Below, one piece after another: positions 24,186-35,800 of a DNA stretch of 64,000 nucleotides (its first letter is position 1; each line of letters opens with the position of its first letter). This DNA comes from Parus major. Lineage: Eukaryota > Chordata > Aves > Passeriformes > Paridae. Position numbers and translations under genes: made by a program. Under the pieces are notes generated by a model, which was given only the letters and a program-made list of their open reading frames with translations, was not told the origin of the DNA and ran no database searches. Location of the stretch: NCBI RefSeq assembly GCF_001522545.3, contig NC_031769.1, forward strand, positions 130,399,875 through 130,463,874. Direction: 5' to 3'.

Positions 24186-25727
24186 GTGAGGTTTATCTCG
24201 GTTTGACTGCCCTTCTTCTGTCCTGCAGTGAGCAGCTGGAAGGGATGGAGGTGGAGTCAAAGACGCGCTGCCAGACTGTTCAGGAAATGGCAGTCATGAA
24301 GTTTCTGTTAAAAGCCATCTCTGTAAAACTTATGCTTCAGGTTAGCATAGAATACTCGGGTGAAATCTGGCTAAACTGACGCCAGGCAGTGTTTGTGCCG
24401 ATGTGGGAAATGAAGTAGATGTTTCTGGACTGTGATCTGGCTCCTCTGAGCAATCATGCACCACAGTGTGCCCTTCAAGTGGTGAAGAGTGCCTGTGAGC
24501 TGCCCACTGGCTGTGCTAAAGCCAGGCAGGGTGCAGCTGAAGGGGACACAGGCAGGACTGAAATACCTTTGGTATGGGACCCAGAATGAACAAAACAGTT
24601 TCAGGTCACCTTTCCATGCATCTTCACATTGATTTCTCATTCAACTCTGAAAAGAATCCTAGAGATGTCTCATTGCTTCAGTATTATAAAGTTAGGAAAA
24701 TAAGAATTCTTTATTTAATCCTGACTATTCTGCAGCAGTTTACTTCTTCTTTTGCATATATTGTACCGCACACAAAGTTCCAAAAATCTTCACCTGTTTC
24801 TTTCTGTTGAACACAGCTAAGGAAGACACAGGGGAGTCCCAATGAATCAGCATGCAGCTACTTCGGCCCATTGCTTCTGCTGAGATTTCAGTGACACACA
24901 CAGCAGTTGTGGAATGCCTATGCTGCTTTACATTCAACCCCTGGCTTATTCTGAAATAACTTTCATGTGTAGGCAAGCCAGGACAAGGCTGCAGTGCTAA
25001 CCACCCCTGTCTTTCTGTCTTCAGGAATTCTCCCGTGGGAAGGCAATGCTTCATTTCCTCTTTAAAGAGGTGATTCTCCCCTGTATCTTCCACAGCTGCC
25101 CAAAAAGGGGGAGACCAGACAGAGGATCTGTGAAAAACCAGAGGCTGTAAGGGGAATAAGCAAATCAAACTCTCTTCATGTGAAGTTCCCACCCACCATT
25201 GTGCAATGGACCCAAATAAAAACACAGAGACTCCTCTCTAATGCCAGGGAAAATCAAATCCTGGTCTGACTTAGAAGCCTAGCAGTGAGAGGTAAGGTAA
25301 TATGACACTTCTCAGGATGGTTGTTCAGAAGAATGCAGGAAGAAGTAAAAATTAACCCTGTCTGCCACATCCATCCTCCATCCAAATCTGGGGGGAAGGA
25401 CTCCCTTTTGCATAATTCCTGTGCCCCAGGCAAGAAAGGGCATGATACAGTTCTGATGACAAGGGTCTATGGGATGTGGAGCTCCTGCTGAATATTGCAG
25501 ACTTCGCAGCACTAATTGTACTGGTGTGGAGAGGGCATAAGATAACCAACATTTTATGAATGTTCGCTTTCATTTGATGCAAAACGTTAGCAAGTAAGTT
25601 GCACTTGGTATTCATGTTTTTATAGGTAAACCCTACCTACACTGGAATATTTGGTCATCTGTGAAGTGCTGGATTCAGAATGTGCATTGTAGCATCATCT
25701 GCAATGAATAAGTAGCAAAAAGAAAAC
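24186..25727. other. Non-coding stretch between two CR1 copies, no gene seen
   Basis: Unique sequence. A minus-strand open frame of 161 codons (24740-25225) has no domain, repeat or splice support and is taken as chance. Confidence 0.5.
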
Positions 25728-27392
25728 AGGAAAATGTGGGCCTGCTTCTGCATGAGGTGGGCACCCTGATGCCAGAGGATACAGAGGTGGAGTTACTGAA
25801 TGCCTTCTCTGCCTCAGTCCTTACTGCAAGAGGTGGCTGTCAGGAATCCCAGACCCTGGCAGCAAGAGACAAAGCTTGGAGAAATGAGAACTTCCCTCTG
25901 TTTGAGGAGGATCAGGTTAGAGTTCATTTAGGCAAACTTGTCACAAACACACCCATGGAGCCCAATGGGATCCACTGATGGAGCTGGCAAATGTTACTGC
26001 TCTTCATTATCCTTGAAAGGTCTTGGAGAACAGGAGAGGTGCCTGAGGACTGGAGGAAAGCTAATGTCACTTCAGTATTCAAAATGGGCTAGAAGGAGGG
26101 CCCAGAGAACTACAGGCCATCAACCTCACCTCAGTCCCTGGAAAGGTGATGGAACAGTTCATTCTGGATGTCATCTCTAAGCATGTGGAGGAAAAGAAGG
26201 TGATCAGGAGTAGCCAGCATGGACTCACCAAGGGCAAATCATGCCTGACCAACCTGATTGCTGTGCTCACCTGACTGGCTGGGGAGATGAGGGCAGAGCA
26301 GTGGATGTTGTCTACCTCACGTTCATCAAGGCTTTTGGCACTGTCCCCCATAACATCCTCGTAGGCAAGCTCAGAGAGCATTGGGTGAGCAGAGAGGGAG
26401 GTGGCTGGGCACTGGCTGGGCAGCAGAGCTCAGAGGGCTGTGGTCAGACACAGAGTCTGGCTGGAGGCTGCAGCCCAAGGTGCTCCTGGGCCCTCTCTGG
26501 TCACCTCATCACCAGTGACCTGGACAAAGGGACAGAGTGCACCCTCAGTCAGTCTGCTGGTGGTTCCACAGTGGGAGGAGTGGCTGATACCCCAGAGCCT
26601 TGTGCACCTGCACAGGCTGGAGAGAGGTTCAGCAAAGGCAAGTGCAGAGTCCTGCACCTGGGGAGGGATAAATGGGAAGGAGTAACTCCCTGCACCAGCA
26701 CAGACTGGGGCTGACCTGCTGCAAGCAGCTCTGTGGAGAGGGACCAGTGGGTCCTGGAGGACAGTGAAGTGTCCATGAGCCAGAAGTGTGTGTGCCCTTG
26801 TGGCCACCCTGGGGTGGTAGGAGGAGTGTGGCCAGCAGGTCAAGGGAGGTGATCCTGCCCCTCTACTCAGCCCTGGTGAGGCCACATCTGGAGTGCCATG
26901 TCCAGTTCTGAGCTCTCCAGTTTGAGAAAGACAAGGAACTACTGGACCAGGTCCAGTGCAGGGCTGTGAAGATGATGAGAGAGCTGGAGCATCTCTTATG
27001 AGGAAAGGCTGAAGGAGCTGGGCCTGTTTAGCCTGGAGAAGAGATGGCTGGGAGGGGATCTTATCAATGCATACAAATATTTCAAGGGCAGGTGCCAAGA
27101 GAATGTGACATGATTCTTTCTAGTGCTGCCCAGTGACAGGATAAGGGCAATGGGCACAACCTGAAACACAGGAAGTTCTGTCTGAATAGGAGGAAAAACT
27201 TCTTTACTGTGAGGGTGACAGAAAACCTGGGGAACAGGCTGCCCAGAGAGGTTGTGGAGTTTTCTTCTCTGGAAATATTCAAACCTGTCTGTACATGATC
27301 CCATGAAACCAGTTCTAGGTGTACCTGATTTAGCAGGGGTGCTGGACTAAGTAATCTCCAGAGGTCCTGTCCAACCATTCTGTGATTGTGTG
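25728..27392 (+). mobile_element. 5'-truncated, decayed CR1 LINE with part of the reverse-transcriptase ORF
   Basis: This is the largest recognisable element in the window, about 1.66 kb. The first two thirds derive from CR1 ORF2, a non-LTR retrotransposon protein with an endonuclease and a reverse transcriptase; only reverse-transcriptase and downstream sequence remain. Recognisable blocks in order are [12 protein letters not shown] (about 26037-26072), [20 protein letters not shown] (about 26141-26200), [18 protein letters not shown] (about 26215-26270), a KAFGTVPHNILVGKL block (about 26327-26371) and [18 protein letters not shown] sequence near 26853. The element ends in the 3' untranslated region with two tail units, attctgtg and attgtgtg (27377-27392). 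Decay is clear: an in-frame TAG at 26090-26092, a frame change just before the LTSVPGKV block, a lost catalytic aspartate box near 26555, and internal deletions around 26590-26640. It cannot encode an active enzyme. Confidence 0.95.
25736..26714 (+). pseudogene. Broken CR1 ORF2 reverse-transcriptase remnant
   Basis: Three successive plus-strand open segments (25736-25978, 25938-26180 and 26241-26714) cover pieces of the CR1 reverse transcriptase in changing frames. The best preserved block is the fingers/palm part before the catalytic site. Where the family carries the F/Y-A-D-D catalytic box, this copy reads Ser-Ala-Gly-Gly, so both aspartates are gone. The open 157-codon segment at 26241-26714 is the longest frame in the element, but its second half no longer follows the ORF2 frame. 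It is a dead mobile-element gene and not a host gene. Confidence 0.88.
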
Positions 27393-30300
27393 AATAAAAA
27401 TAATCCTAGAACTCAGTAACACTAACACCTGCTTTACTGTGGGTTTATTTTCATGGATTTGTTGTATTTATACTATGGTACAGGAGTGGAAAAGAGAGCC
27501 AAACACAGCAGCACTCTCACACAAAGCTTCCATTAAACCTTCTTTTTGGAGAGGGAACAGATGAAATTTGAAAGAAATTAAATTTGAATAAAGAGCCTGG
27601 GGCAATGGCTGATTTCCACTTCAGCAGACATCAGAGATGGGCAAGGCAATCTCAGTTATGGTGCTGTCTGAAGGCTGATGCTTTTGCTTCAGTAGCACTG
27701 AAGTGCCACCCACCATCAGCTGAAGTTTTGTTCACTCTGTAGAGCCAGCCCCTGTGATGTTCTGGTCTGGAAGGTACAGGACTATCAGCTATCACAAATA
27801 ATTCAGCCAAAATCACTATAGATACACAACCCTAATTGCTTGACAGTGTTGTGCTTGCAGATAAAAAGCAGATATTTAGTCCTGAGTTTGCAGAGGTGCT
27901 TAGTCAGTGCTGAAGAAGTGAAAATCTAAGGTGGGAAGTGCTTCTGACATTAAAAACGGGACTTGCACACTGCAAAAAACAGTCGAGTATAGAAGGCTTA
28001 AAACATACAGTGACTTTACTTCCTCCTACCTTTTGGATCAGTCACTATTGCAGTGAGCTCAAAAAAACCTAAGGCAAACCACAGCCAAAACTGTGGAGCT
28101 GCATATGGTTTTGACTTAAAACTGTGCAGCCCTCCAATGGTTTGGGGAGTTGAAATCATCATTCCTCTCCTCCCTCTGGTTCATAATTCCCATTAGGAAG
28201 GAAACTGAGTTCTGCTGCTCCCCAGATTGGCCTCAGTCTGCTGAGAATGGCCATGAAGAAGTCAGGGGAGCTGAGCTGAGAGTTTGTGCTGGAACAGTGA
28301 ACCCCATAGCTGAACTCTGGAGAGGTCTCAGGTGGTTCTATTTAGAAGCTACAGCTTCTATCAAATTAGTTATAGCTCCCCGTGGGCCTAGATCTAGGCC
28401 AGTTTTAAAATGATTGCAGAGTCTATTATATTTCAATATGTACTCCACTCACAGCTTGAGTGGTAGTGGTAGCTTCTAAACCAGGTCGATGACTAATCAA
28501 GGGCAGTTTGTACTAAAAAAGAAAAAAAAACTTGTGGCAAACACATGACTTCTAGATGAGGCCTCGTGTCCCACACTCTTCCCATTTGGGGTTTGGCAGC
28601 TCTGGGGTCACACTTATCCCAGATCACTTCTGGGCATTATCCTGATGACTCTTTAAAGTCATTCTGGTGTTTTACAGAGTTTTAAGCACTAAGTGGCCAT
28701 ATGATGGTAAAGCTATTAAGGGTACGTTTATAGCACCTTGAGGATGACAGTTCCTCATGCACACTGGTATAATGTTACACATGCAAGTGCCTCCACACAT
28801 AATTGTGTCCACATATAAGTGCCATATATCAAGTCCTTGTGTGAAATGGCCCTGATTTCTAAAGCTGTGGTGGGATTGATACCACCTGATTTCAGGGCTT
28901 TTCACATCTCCTCTCTCAGTTTAGCAACTGGGCTCCCTTTGTAGTTAAGAGAGAAACAGGCACTTAAACTGTGTTTTGCCTGATCTTTTTGCATGTGCAC
29001 AAGGACAAGAGTAATCAGTTTCTGGATATGTTGATTTCTCTCCCCTGACAATCAGAATAGTCCAGAGCTTTGTTTTGGAGCTGCCATCCCAGCACCCAGT
29101 CCTCCTGCTCCCATGCCACTCATGTCTCCCTGCGTCCCTGACCGATCGTAGCTTCCACAGGAAACACAAGTGGGCAGGAAACACAGCCAGTCACAGCGTG
29201 TAACCCCAGCAGATACACACAGCACTGCAACCACAGATCCTTTCTGAAGGTGGGGCAAGCTGCAAGATACATCTGTGGGGAAGGGAGAGACTCAGGTATT
29301 TGTCATGGACAGCCAAGAGACTGGAACACAGTGGTCTGGAATGTTCTTCATAAACCAGCGCAGGAACCACACAGCACACCAGTATGCTCTGCTAAAATTT
29401 CTTCCTGCTTTTACAGACCCTTATTTTTTTCTGCCTTAACTGAGCAGTGAGGAAGATTTCTCTTTCCTCATTTTCTCCAGGATTTTTAAGTCTCCATATC
29501 TTGTCTGTCTCAAGACATCACTCTCCAAGGTGCCCCTCATGCCCCTGGCCCCGTTGGGGTGGCAGCCTGCAGAGTCCTTTAGAGCGAGGCCCAATCCCAC
29601 CCCGTGCTTGCTTGGCCCTGTCAGGCAATACCAGCCTTTTGCTGGAAGATGACCGGGGCTGCCTCAGCTCCAAGCTACAGGGAAAGCCAGGACACAGGGA
29701 AACTGGCCAACAACCCAAACCCACCCTGGGAGTGTGTACAAACAGATCTGGCAGTGAGCCTGGCCTCCCAGGAGCTCAGGGAGAAATACCACCACGAGCA
29801 AATGTAAAACATGAAGAGAGGAGGATGAAGAAACAGCCGAGCTTTTCAGATGATCTGAAGCAGGATCTAGTGGGTGTTTCACTCCTTTCAGTTTCCTCTG
29901 AAAACCCTGGCTCACAGTGATAAGATCACATGGTTGCACAAGCCAATTATTGCACAATTTTGTTCCAGGCGGTTTAAGAGGCTGCATGTTGTTTTTTAAT
30001 ATACACTGCCCCCTCTGGCATCCCTCTCTGCTGCTGCCTGGCTGCCAGGGGCCAAGCTCCCTCAGCAGTCCGGAGTGCAAGGGGAGGGGAGCAACGCTGC
30101 AGAGAACCAGAGAGAGGCACAGTTTTATGGATCACGTCAGCTAGGACATGCCATGTCCTCAGGCAGCATAGGAGAAAGTGGGAAGATGCTGGTCGGAGAA
30201 GCTGGCAAGCAAGTGGTGTCATTTCTGGAGCACAGGAGGTGTAAGAAGATTTTTCTGCCTCCGAGTGCCATTCACATTCCTGTAGCTGGCACTGCATGGT

Positions 30301-30703
30301 GACAGGGTTCAAATTATTTGACTTCCATTTATTTTTGTTTCTTTCTCGGTTTTCCTCAGCTATGTCAGCACTTACATAATCTCCATCGGGCTCTGATATT
30401 AACACCACATTAAAATGAGCAGGGAACAGGATTCACGCTGCTGCTGTTTTTGCTTAGAGACAGGTGTTCTCTGAGATGGCTGAACGACAGCAGATTTTTA
30501 TGGGGAAAACTATCTTTATAACAGATAAGGCTAAGAATAGACAAACTCCTTGGCTTGCACCCATCTTTCAAAGAGACATCCAGATGGGAATCCTGAGTCC
30601 AGTGAGTCAGACCGTCTGTGCAAGATGAGGGGGCAGAGGGCTCCTTCTTTGCAAATCTTCTTGCTAGATAAGCAGGATTTAGAGAGCGTTTTCACTCCAC
30701 GCA
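27393..30703. other. Non-coding stretch, no gene seen
   Basis: Unique sequence with one 16-bp palindrome (28385-28400, listed separately). A 157-codon plus frame at 29447-29920 and overlapping minus frames are composition-driven and lack domains or splice support. Confidence 0.5.
28385..28400. repeat. Perfect 16-bp palindrome
   Basis: ggcctagatctaggcc is identical to its reverse complement. It lies in otherwise ordinary unique sequence. No function can be read from it. Confidence 0.97.
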
Positions 30704-30749
30704 AGCTCCCTGTGATCCCACAGGGATCCCTGTGATCCCACAGGGAGCT
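30704..30749. repeat. Two tandem hairpin units inside a near-palindrome
   Basis: The motif ccctgtgatcccacaggg occurs twice in tandem. Each copy has a 7-bp stem (CCCTGTG/CACAGGG) and a 4-base loop. The outer ends agctccctgtg and cacagggagct are also complementary, and cagggatccctg in the centre is a perfect palindrome. The whole 46 bp can therefore fold as two small hairpins or one larger one. It is most simply a local duplication of a hairpin. Confidence 0.9.
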
Positions 30750-32699
30750 GGGGGCACCCATGCAGCAGGTTCTGGCTGTGGGCAGGACGGAAGTCGTGCT
30801 GTTCCTCACCCCCTACAGCCATCAGCACATCCCTCACTGGGCGCTGCACATAGGTAAGGGCCTTTGCACACTGGGAAAATGCTCCCAAGAAGGGAAACGT
30901 GATAGCACAGTTCCACAAGAGGAAAAGATGTAGATATATGCTTAAATATCTGAGAGAAAGGGCCTGTCCCTCTGATGGGTTCAGAGAGGTTTTTCTTCAA
31001 AAAGGAGAAAGGGGATAGTGGTCCAGCTAGGCTCGGTTTGTTCTCTATGCGAGGTTCCAGTTGCCTCCCTAGCTGGTGGTTAGAAGGGCAGACAAAAGCC
31101 ATATTATAAAACAAGAATGGTTGAAGAGCAAGGTGGTGAGATGCCTCCTTGAAGCTGCCTATTTGGTTTTTTCCTACATGAGAGGCATTAATCCCTTACT
31201 TGATTGGATGTGCTAAAATGAACTTTGTCTTGAAGGTATTTCTGAGCCAGCACGAAAGTGCTGCCAGATAAACACAACACCGAATTTGGGATTCTTCTTT
31301 TTTTTCAAAGTGTTTTTAAAGAATTAAGGATAACTGCCTTTGAATTAAGTGGTTTTAGGAGTCATGCCTCAGGAGGGAACTAGGTCATTCAGAAACTCCA
31401 GTGGACTACTGCCAGAAACAATTTCTTTTAAAAACAGTACTTGTATAAGTGAAATGAGAATACAGAAATCCTTAGTCTTACACCTCCAAGTTGACAGTTA
31501 AGTGAGATGTCTGTTGAAAGGGCATCCTTACAATAAAAACACAGGTCCCTGGGGTACCATCAGCAAACTGGATATTCATTAACCTCCATATATAACTGTG
31601 TTTGTGTGAATAACAAATAGGAGAAAAATCTACACTGCTGAAGAAAGACACAGCTATACTGCAGAAATTTCTTTAAAGCTGTAAAGATAAAAATCCATAT
31701 TTTATATAGATTCACCTACTCTTGAAGTCAAAGCCTAAAGGAATGTCTTTGGTATTCAAAGAAATGCCCCAATATCTATCTTTCCCTCACTGCAGGATGG
31801 TAGGTTTCAGTATTGTGAACACTTCTAGTGAGAAAAGCTAAATAAAAGGTATTGCATATCTTTTTGTAGGGGGGGGTTCACTCTTGATTCACATGGCAAC
31901 TTAATTTACACTGTCTAATCAGACCAGCTGTTCAGTGTCAGCAACTAGAAAATGGAGCTTCTGAGATAATGGAGGCCAGTATCATTGCTGTAGTGTGCCA
32001 TAGCTGGTCCTGTGGGAAGACCTTTTGCGTGCTAAGGAAAAATAGTACCGAAATGTACACCATTTATTTTTAATTATTTTACAAGGAATACTCCAAAAGT
32101 AATGTCCATGTAGCAAAGCAGTGATGAAAAGTTGTACTTGTTTCTTGCCTATGATTATATTTGCTAAGGAGAAGAGGAACAGAGATCCTTTGTCTGTTTT
32201 TCTGAGGTGAGAGTGTCTTCAGTGTACCATGCATCAGTGAAGGATCACTGCTACTTGTAAAGTGTTTTTAGATGTTCTCAGAGAAATGAGATACTATAGG
32301 ATAAGGTGTTAATTCTATCTGATCTTGCTGTTATCTCTATAAATCCCAGAGGCAAATAACATGGATCTTAGCAAATCACTCCCCATTTATTAAGAATGGC
32401 ATTTCAGGGTTTGGTAGAGCAGTAAATTAACTCTGCATTCTGGATGACTGGTTGAAGAGGTCTGATCATCTCTTTAGTTTCTCTGCTCATGGCTGTTAAA
32501 TTTTCAGTATTCAAGGATGCTGACAAATATTGTTTTCCCTGAAGCTACTCCTCTGTAATGTCATGTGTATAACTCAGTGCAGCATTGTGAAACAAATGTA
32601 CCTCGTTGGTATTCATAACACGTGTTTATATTTTTCTCTTATTTTCTTTTTTTTACGCTCTCTGTTCAGAATAACAAAGGTGGTGATCTATAACACAGC
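30750..32699. other. Non-coding stretch, no gene seen
   Basis: AT-leaning unique sequence with a run of eight G at 31869-31876. If the minus-strand exon candidate at 32700-32833 is real, its 3' untranslated region would lie in the right-hand part; an AATAAA on the minus strand is present at 32386-32391. Confidence 0.45.
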
Positions 32700-32833
32700 C
32701 TAATATCTGTAGAAATTAACGGAAGTGAGATATCTGTCTGCTTCTCTGATCTGTGGTTCTCGATATGGTTCCTTAAGTTTCTGGTTAGCCTCACGGAGAT
32801 CAGCTGCTTGTTTGGGAGGAGATGGTTTTGTGT
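32700..32833 (-). other. Candidate terminal coding exon, charged peptide, product unknown
   Basis: On the minus strand, a pyrimidine-rich tract and ctgctcctggcag end at 32834 as a good splice acceptor. The frame then stays open for 44 codons to a TAG at 32700-32702. The peptide is hydrophilic and helix-prone, with KPSPPKQAADLREANQKLK early and a RYLTSVNFYRY end. Its mix of residues and lack of low complexity look more like real coding sequence than most frames in the window. A possible polyadenylation signal lies about 310 bases downstream on the same strand. I do not recognise the family and found no convincing upstream exon at higher coordinates. The frame itself is seen; its exon status is inferred. 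Confidence 0.3.
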
Positions 32834-35800
32834 CTGCCAGGAGCAGTGATGCAGGGGAGAGAATTGGTATAGTAATGTGGGAAAACAGTGTGAAATTTCT
32901 GGCAGGTATCATTCTCACAAGAGAAGTTAAAAAGAGAGATGTCTAAGCATCGAGTGAAACCAGTTTCTCCCTTTTTGAGATTTTCTCTTAACCTTTATAA
33001 CTCACATTTTGCACATCAAAGACAAGCTCTTAGACATGAGCACAGACTTGGACTTCATCAAATGCCACCTAAAATCCCTGTGGATATGCAGGCAGGAGGT
33101 GGAACTTGTTGTTCAGATGTTTCCAGAGGCTCTTGCAGAAGACTCCCCTGGGCAGAACTGGCCTGATATTTTCATTAGCTAAAGATACTTCTGAAGGAAA
33201 ACTGTGTAGGTATCACTAAGTACTGGCACTTACTTGGCAGCAGATCAGACAAACAACCTGTGCCCCCTGCTCCTTCCCCACAGTACCAAGTCATGGAACA
33301 TCTCTGTCTGCAGAAGTGGTTCAGGAGCATCTTGGTCAGAACCCCAATCCCAAAGTCCACTTGACTGCCCTGACCTCCTCAGAATCCCACTGGTGTTGTT
33401 GATGGCAGATGAATCTCCCTCCATTTCCCTCTGGAAGCATATGCTGAACCTTTCATTAAGCTAGCTGTTCATGCCCTTGCTTATGATCAGAACAGAGACA
33501 GAGAAACTGAGCCCTTACGCATGTGGGACCAACAGGGCTAAACTCAGGAACATCTCTCCCCTTCTTTTGGAGGTCAACACCCCCTCCATTCCTGTCTGGG
33601 TGCAGGGGAAGCACTGCCCTCTGATGTAGGAACTTCATCCAGCTGTAGCACCTCTTTCTGGAAGCACAGCTCCTTCCTTCAGTTATGTTTTTGGAGCAAA
33701 GTCACCACTTCTGATCCTGAGGCCATATGTATGCTTTAGATACTTCACAAGATCCCCTTCTCCTATATTTAGAGATACCTGCACACTGATACTCTGCAAT
33801 TTATTTACCACACTGTGGTAAAGGAGACCCAAAGCAACCTGTAAGAGTGGATGAGAGTTTTGATTCACAATTGTGTTGTGTTCAACCATAAGCATTAAAT
33901 GCAGAACTCAGCACTTCCCTACATAGGTAAGATTAATATTAAAGACATAGAAAAGATAACATTAAATTAGTAATTTCATTAGATCAGTCAAATAATTATT
34001 CTAATTCTGTACACAAAAAATTTGGCCCTCACTTCAAGTACTCTAAACTTTAGTTGAATAAAGCAATGCCTGCTCTGGGCTGGCACTTCTGTTTAGATCA
34101 TGCAGTGAATTATGCTTAGACAAAAAACTGTATTAAAAAGCTAAGTGGAACTTGACAAACTATCAAAAATGTTTTATGTGAAGAAAATGTAGAAAATGAG
34201 TAATATTTATGCATAGTTAAAACATATTTGCCAAATGCCGAGGAAACGGGAAATATTAATTAATAGTGTTTTTTTACAGCAGAAAATTAATTTAAATTAT
34301 TCAAAGTCCAATTCTGTTCTCATGCTGTGACTAATCTAATTGAGATGAATAGGCCACTTGTTGAAAAAGAAACTACTCAGCATGACTAACTTTGGTGGAA
34401 TCAAGGCCTCCATGAACATTATTAACCAGCTTTGAAATATAGTGCTTATTTTGTGTTCCTCTACTCAAAGACAGGAAATTTGATCCATTTCTTTGTTCAC
34501 TTCATTTCCAAGATGCCCAGAAAGGTGTCACTGTGAAATGTGCCAAGGAAAAAACCAGCTGGTTGTAAGAGGCACAGAAGTTATCCTTCCTCACAGGTGA
34601 AGACGACTACAGTGTACAAGCAGTGAAATCACACTTCCAATCCGTGCAGGAAGGCAGGACCTCTGCTGGGCTGTTATGCTGGTGGAGGCTTAGCACCCTC
34701 GGTGTCAAAGTGATGTACTGGGTTTTCCAGTGCCAGCTGAAGGCAGATAACATAAAAACACAGCTCAAAACCATCCCCTGGATTTCTCAGGGCGCTCATG
34801 TTCTGCAGCCATCTGCTGAACAGAGCCAGCGCTCTCAGTGGTGCTCATTATGAGATGTGGGTTTAAAGCATTTAACATAACCACAGTCTGACAGACAGAA
34901 AAATGTTTATCCCCTTAGGGAAGATATCAACAAAAAGCACATCTGGATGTAAAGCAAAGCTTCTGGATCCCTTCTTTGTGGCCTGACTCCATAAATGTTG
35001 AAGTAATTTTTTAATTTTTTTTTTCCTTTAGGTGGGCTTTATGGTTTTTATTCAGAGATGTGTTAACACAAAAAGATCAGAGTAGAGGTGGCATCTCACA
35101 TGTCCCACTGGCAGATCTCTGGATTTCCCCAAAAGGAAATCCTAGTACTCTTTCTGAGTCCTGCTTTTTGTTTTCTGGGTCCTATGCAAGCAGTTCTGCC
35201 AGCCTCTAAGTGGAGAGGAGACATCTGGCCACGGTGCTCAGGCCTATTGAGTTGGTGCAACTTCCAGATAATTCCTGGTTTCCCTCTGCATCTAACCTAA
35301 CATAAGAACTCTTTTTCTTGGCGCTAATATTGCAAGATGGTTATTTATTAAGCTTTTCTAATTTATTCAGTTTTAGTCTTTACATAACAAGCTCTTATAA
35401 ATATAGGACTACAGACTTGCTGACAATCCACTCTTTAGCATATCTGCTAACGATGCTGTGGATTCATGGGAAGATGGAAAACACAGGATAGGATGTCAAA
35501 ACATTCTGTGTTCAATGTTCCATGTTTTACCACCTTAGTGATAAAATGTTCTGCACTCCTGGCTAGAACATGATAACCAGTGTCCTGCTGCCTACACTGG
35601 TCCTCTGCCAGAGTTTGGGCTTCACTCTCACCCTGACCTTGCTGATACTGCCATCACATGAAAGGAAAGGCCTGAGATGTAACATAATTGAAGCACAAAT
35701 CGTGTACAGTTGTGAAAACCATTTTACAGTTCTAGCCTCCTGCATACGCAAGGCCTTAACTGAGTGCATCGAGTCCCAGACAAGGTTGTGCATTCCTCCA

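Noticed and set aside
24620..24705. Third MIR-like segment (ctcattcaactctgaaaagaatcc region)
   Set aside because: Only a vague resemblance to the part of MIR before the core; the GAAACTGAGGC block is absent.
33683..33895. Minus-strand frame with a plausible-looking mixed peptide and a ccactcttacag acceptor
   Set aside because: The frame is short, I see no donor or partner exon, and several other AG sites occur within it.
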